Positions 62,485 through 64,000 of a stretch of DNA of 64,000 bases are shown here, one piece after another. A program made the position numbers and the translations under genes. The DNA comes from Phyllobacterium sp. T1293 (GTDB lineage Bacteria > Pseudomonadota > Alphaproteobacteria > Rhizobiales > Rhizobiaceae). The stretch is taken from the NCBI RefSeq assembly GCF_020731415.2, contig NZ_CP088275.1, positions 372,001 through 436,000 of the forward strand. The letters are read 5' to 3'. The notes beneath the pieces are model-generated. The model had not been told where the DNA came from, made no database searches, and saw only the letters and a list, made by a program, of their open reading frames with translations. How positions within the stretch are numbered: position 1 is the first letter of the stretch; every line of letters begins with the position of its first letter.

Positions 62485-63455
62485 CCAGAGCAAAATACAT
62501 ATCCCTGCTTGGCAGTTACGGCGTGGTGCTGGCACTCCTGCTGCTGATCCTGTTCGGCTGGGCGCGCTACGATTACTTCCTCGGCTTTTTCAACATCACA
62601 AGCGTGCTGCGCTACAATTCCATGTTTGCGCTGGTGGCACTTGGCATGTGCTTCGTCATCATGACCGGCGGTATTGACCTTTCAGTGGGTTCGACAGCCG
62701 CGCTTGGCAGCGTGGTCGCAGCGCTTTTCAGCCCGCAAGGCGCGTGGATCGGGCTCGGCGCAGGTGTCGGCGCGGGGCTCTGCGTTGGCCTTATCAATGC
62801 CACGCTGGTGACGCGGCTCAAAATCATGCCCTTCATCGCCACACTCGCAATGATGCTTGCGGCCAGCGGTACCGCCTTGCTGCTCGCGGACAATCAGTCG
62901 GTTTCCGTGTCCTATGACAGTGGCTTCACCACCATAGGGCAGGAAAATTTCCTCGGTTTCCCCATCCCCGCATGGATTGCCCTTGGCGCCTATATCGTTG
63001 GCTGGATCATTCTCAATTTCACCAGTACAGGACGCGGTGTGCTTGCAGTTGGCGGCAATGAAGATGCAACGCGGATGATGGGCCTGCCGGTTAATCGGAT
63101 CAAATTTCTGGTCTATCTTGCCAGTGGCGGCCTCGCTGGCCTCGCGGGCGTGATCCTCGCTTCGCAGTTCGGCGCAGGCCAGCCGATTGAGGGCGTTGGC
63201 TGGGAATTGTTTGCCATCGCCGCTGTGGTTGTCGGCGGCACCTTGCTGACAGGCGGCGTCGGTTCCGTCGGTGCGACATTGGCAGGTGTGCTCCTGCTCG
63301 GTATTCTCTTTAACGTCTTGAATTTTGAGAACGGCAAGGGCTGGATTTCGCTTTCCGCCTATTGGCAATCGGTTATTCGTGGCCTGTTCTTGCTCATAGT
63401 GGTCATCTTGCAGGCGAAGTTGTCCTCGCGCGGCAATGCCGTGAAGGACCATTGA
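62481..63455 (+). CDS. sugar ABC transporter permease (YjfF-like)
   Basis: The 324-aa second permease shows GMCFVIMTGGIDLSVGSTAA, RLKIMPFIATLAMMLAASGT, NEDATRMMGLPVNRIKFLVY and FAIAAVVVGGTLLTGGVGSV. It matches the YjfF partner of YtfT in gene order, and the terminal aldose 1-epimerase gene starts two bases after its stop, completing an operon of binding protein, ATPase, two permeases and epimerase. Confidence 0.92.
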   Translation: MTRAKYISLLGSYGVVLALLLLILFGWARYDYFLGFFNITSVLRYNSMFALVALGMCFVIMTGGIDLSVGSTAALGSVVAALFSPQGAWIGLGAGVGAGLCVGLINATLVTRLKIMPFIATLAMMLAASGTALLLADNQSVSVSYDSGFTTIGQENFLGFPIPAWIALGAYIVGWIILNFTSTGRGVLAVGGNEDATRMMGLPVNRIKFLVYLASGGLAGLAGVILASQFGAGQPIEGVGWELFAIAAVVVGGTLLTGGVGSVGATLAGVLLLGILFNVLNFENGKGWISLSAYWQSVIRGLFLLIVVILQAKLSSRGNAVKDH

Positions 63456-63457
63456 AC

Positions 63458-64000
63458 ATGCATGCGGTGCTGGGGCCCCAGCCATTCGGCACGTTTTCGG
63501 GCGAACCGGTGTTTCAGGCGACAATCCAGTCCGCATCGGGGGCAACAGCGCATATTCTGAGCTGGGGCGCAGTCATCCGCGATCTGCAAATCCCTTTGAC
63601 GGATGGCACATTGCAACGGGTTGTCCTTGGTTTTGATCAATTCGATCCTTATCCGCATCAGTCACCTTATTTCGGCGCACTGGTCGGGCGCTACGCCAAC
63701 CGGATCGCCCATGGCCGGTTTACTCTCGACGGCAAGGATTATGTGCTTGATCGCAATGAAGGTGGAAAGCAGACCCTGCATGGCGGGCCGAACGGCACGT
63801 CCCAGCGCCTTTGGCAGATTACCGACTGGAGCACCTCTTCGGTTACGCTCGAACTGCAATTGCCTGACGGAGATCAGGGTTTTCCCGGCGCGATGAATGT
63901 GCGCTGCACCTACAGTTTCAGCACCGGATCAACGCTGCGCATGGACATCGAGGCGACAAGCGATGCGTTGACCGTCGCCAGTTTCGCCCAGCACAGCTAC
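63458..64000 (+). CDS. aldose 1-epimerase (galactose mutarotase family), cut by window end
   Basis: The visible 181 residues begin at ATG 63458, two bases after the YjfF-like permease stop, and run off the window. The family is clear from GALVGRYANRIAHGRFTLDG, DRNEGGKQTLHGGPNGTSQR with the conserved LHGG histidine, and ATSDALTVASFAQHSY, which normally leads to the NLTNHSYFNL-type catalytic His segment; here FAQHSY takes its place. It interconverts sugar anomers imported by the operon. Without the C-terminus the catalytic Glu cannot be checked. Confidence 0.9.
   Translation, partial: MHAVLGPQPFGTFSGEPVFQATIQSASGATAHILSWGAVIRDLQIPLTDGTLQRVVLGFDQFDPYPHQSPYFGALVGRYANRIAHGRFTLDGKDYVLDRNEGGKQTLHGGPNGTSQRLWQITDWSTSSVTLELQLPDGDQGFPGAMNVRCTYSFSTGSTLRMDIEATSDALTVASFAQHSY

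Overview
The window looks like chromosomal DNA of an alphaproteobacterium of the order Hyphomicrobiales (Rhizobiales), close to the Brucellaceae/Phyllobacteriaceae. Pointers are an Omp25/Omp31-type barrel protein, a rhamnose locus in the rhizobial rhaRSTPQUK/rhaDI layout, a dctA/dctBD locus with a sigma-54 promoter, and many tightly overlapped ABC-transport operons. This placement is inferred from family resemblance, not from a marker gene.

Left third (about 0.8-24.2 kb): an ABC-dependent capsule (kps-type) locus. It encodes a frameshifted AraC-type regulator, an outer-membrane polysaccharide export lipoprotein, two KpsE/CtrB-like co-polymerase paralogues, a KpsM-like permease, a KpsT-like ATPase, and the KpsS and KpsC beta-Kdo transferases. 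Around these lie three GT4-type glycosyltransferases (one double-headed), two FkbM methyltransferases, another SAM methyltransferase, a TPR protein, an Omp25-like barrel, a secreted-looking Hint-domain protein and two proteins of unknown function. Order and strand are unusual: permease and ATPase genes are on opposite strands. The spacers are AT-rich.

Middle (24.2-41.9 kb): a formaldehyde-activating enzyme gene (fae) runs tail-to-tail with a gene fusing an MfnB-like domain to dihydroneopterin aldolase (FolB). Then come kbl-tdh (threonine to glycine), a ROK regulator divergent from nagBA across a near-perfect 28-bp palindrome, and an orphan solute-binding protein. Next is an IclR-linked catabolic regulon: an oligopeptide-type ABC transporter, an Atu3266-type amidohydrolase, a RidA protein and a SelA-like PLP enzyme. 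A related 20-bp motif sits at both of its promoters.

Right third (42-64 kb): L-rhamnose uptake and catabolism (rhaI, rhaD, rhaR, rhaS, rhaT, rhaP, rhaQ, rhaU, rhaK); C4-dicarboxylate uptake (dctA, frameshifted dctB, dctD) with a textbook -24/-12 promoter and two upstream palindromes; and a LacI-regulated ytfQRT-yjfF-like sugar ABC operon ending in an aldose 1-epimerase cut by the window edge.

Two genes (araC-type and dctB) are broken by a single missing base, each in a C/G-rich run. These could be sequencing errors or real lesions. No rRNA, tRNA, CRISPR array, transposase or integrase was recognised.
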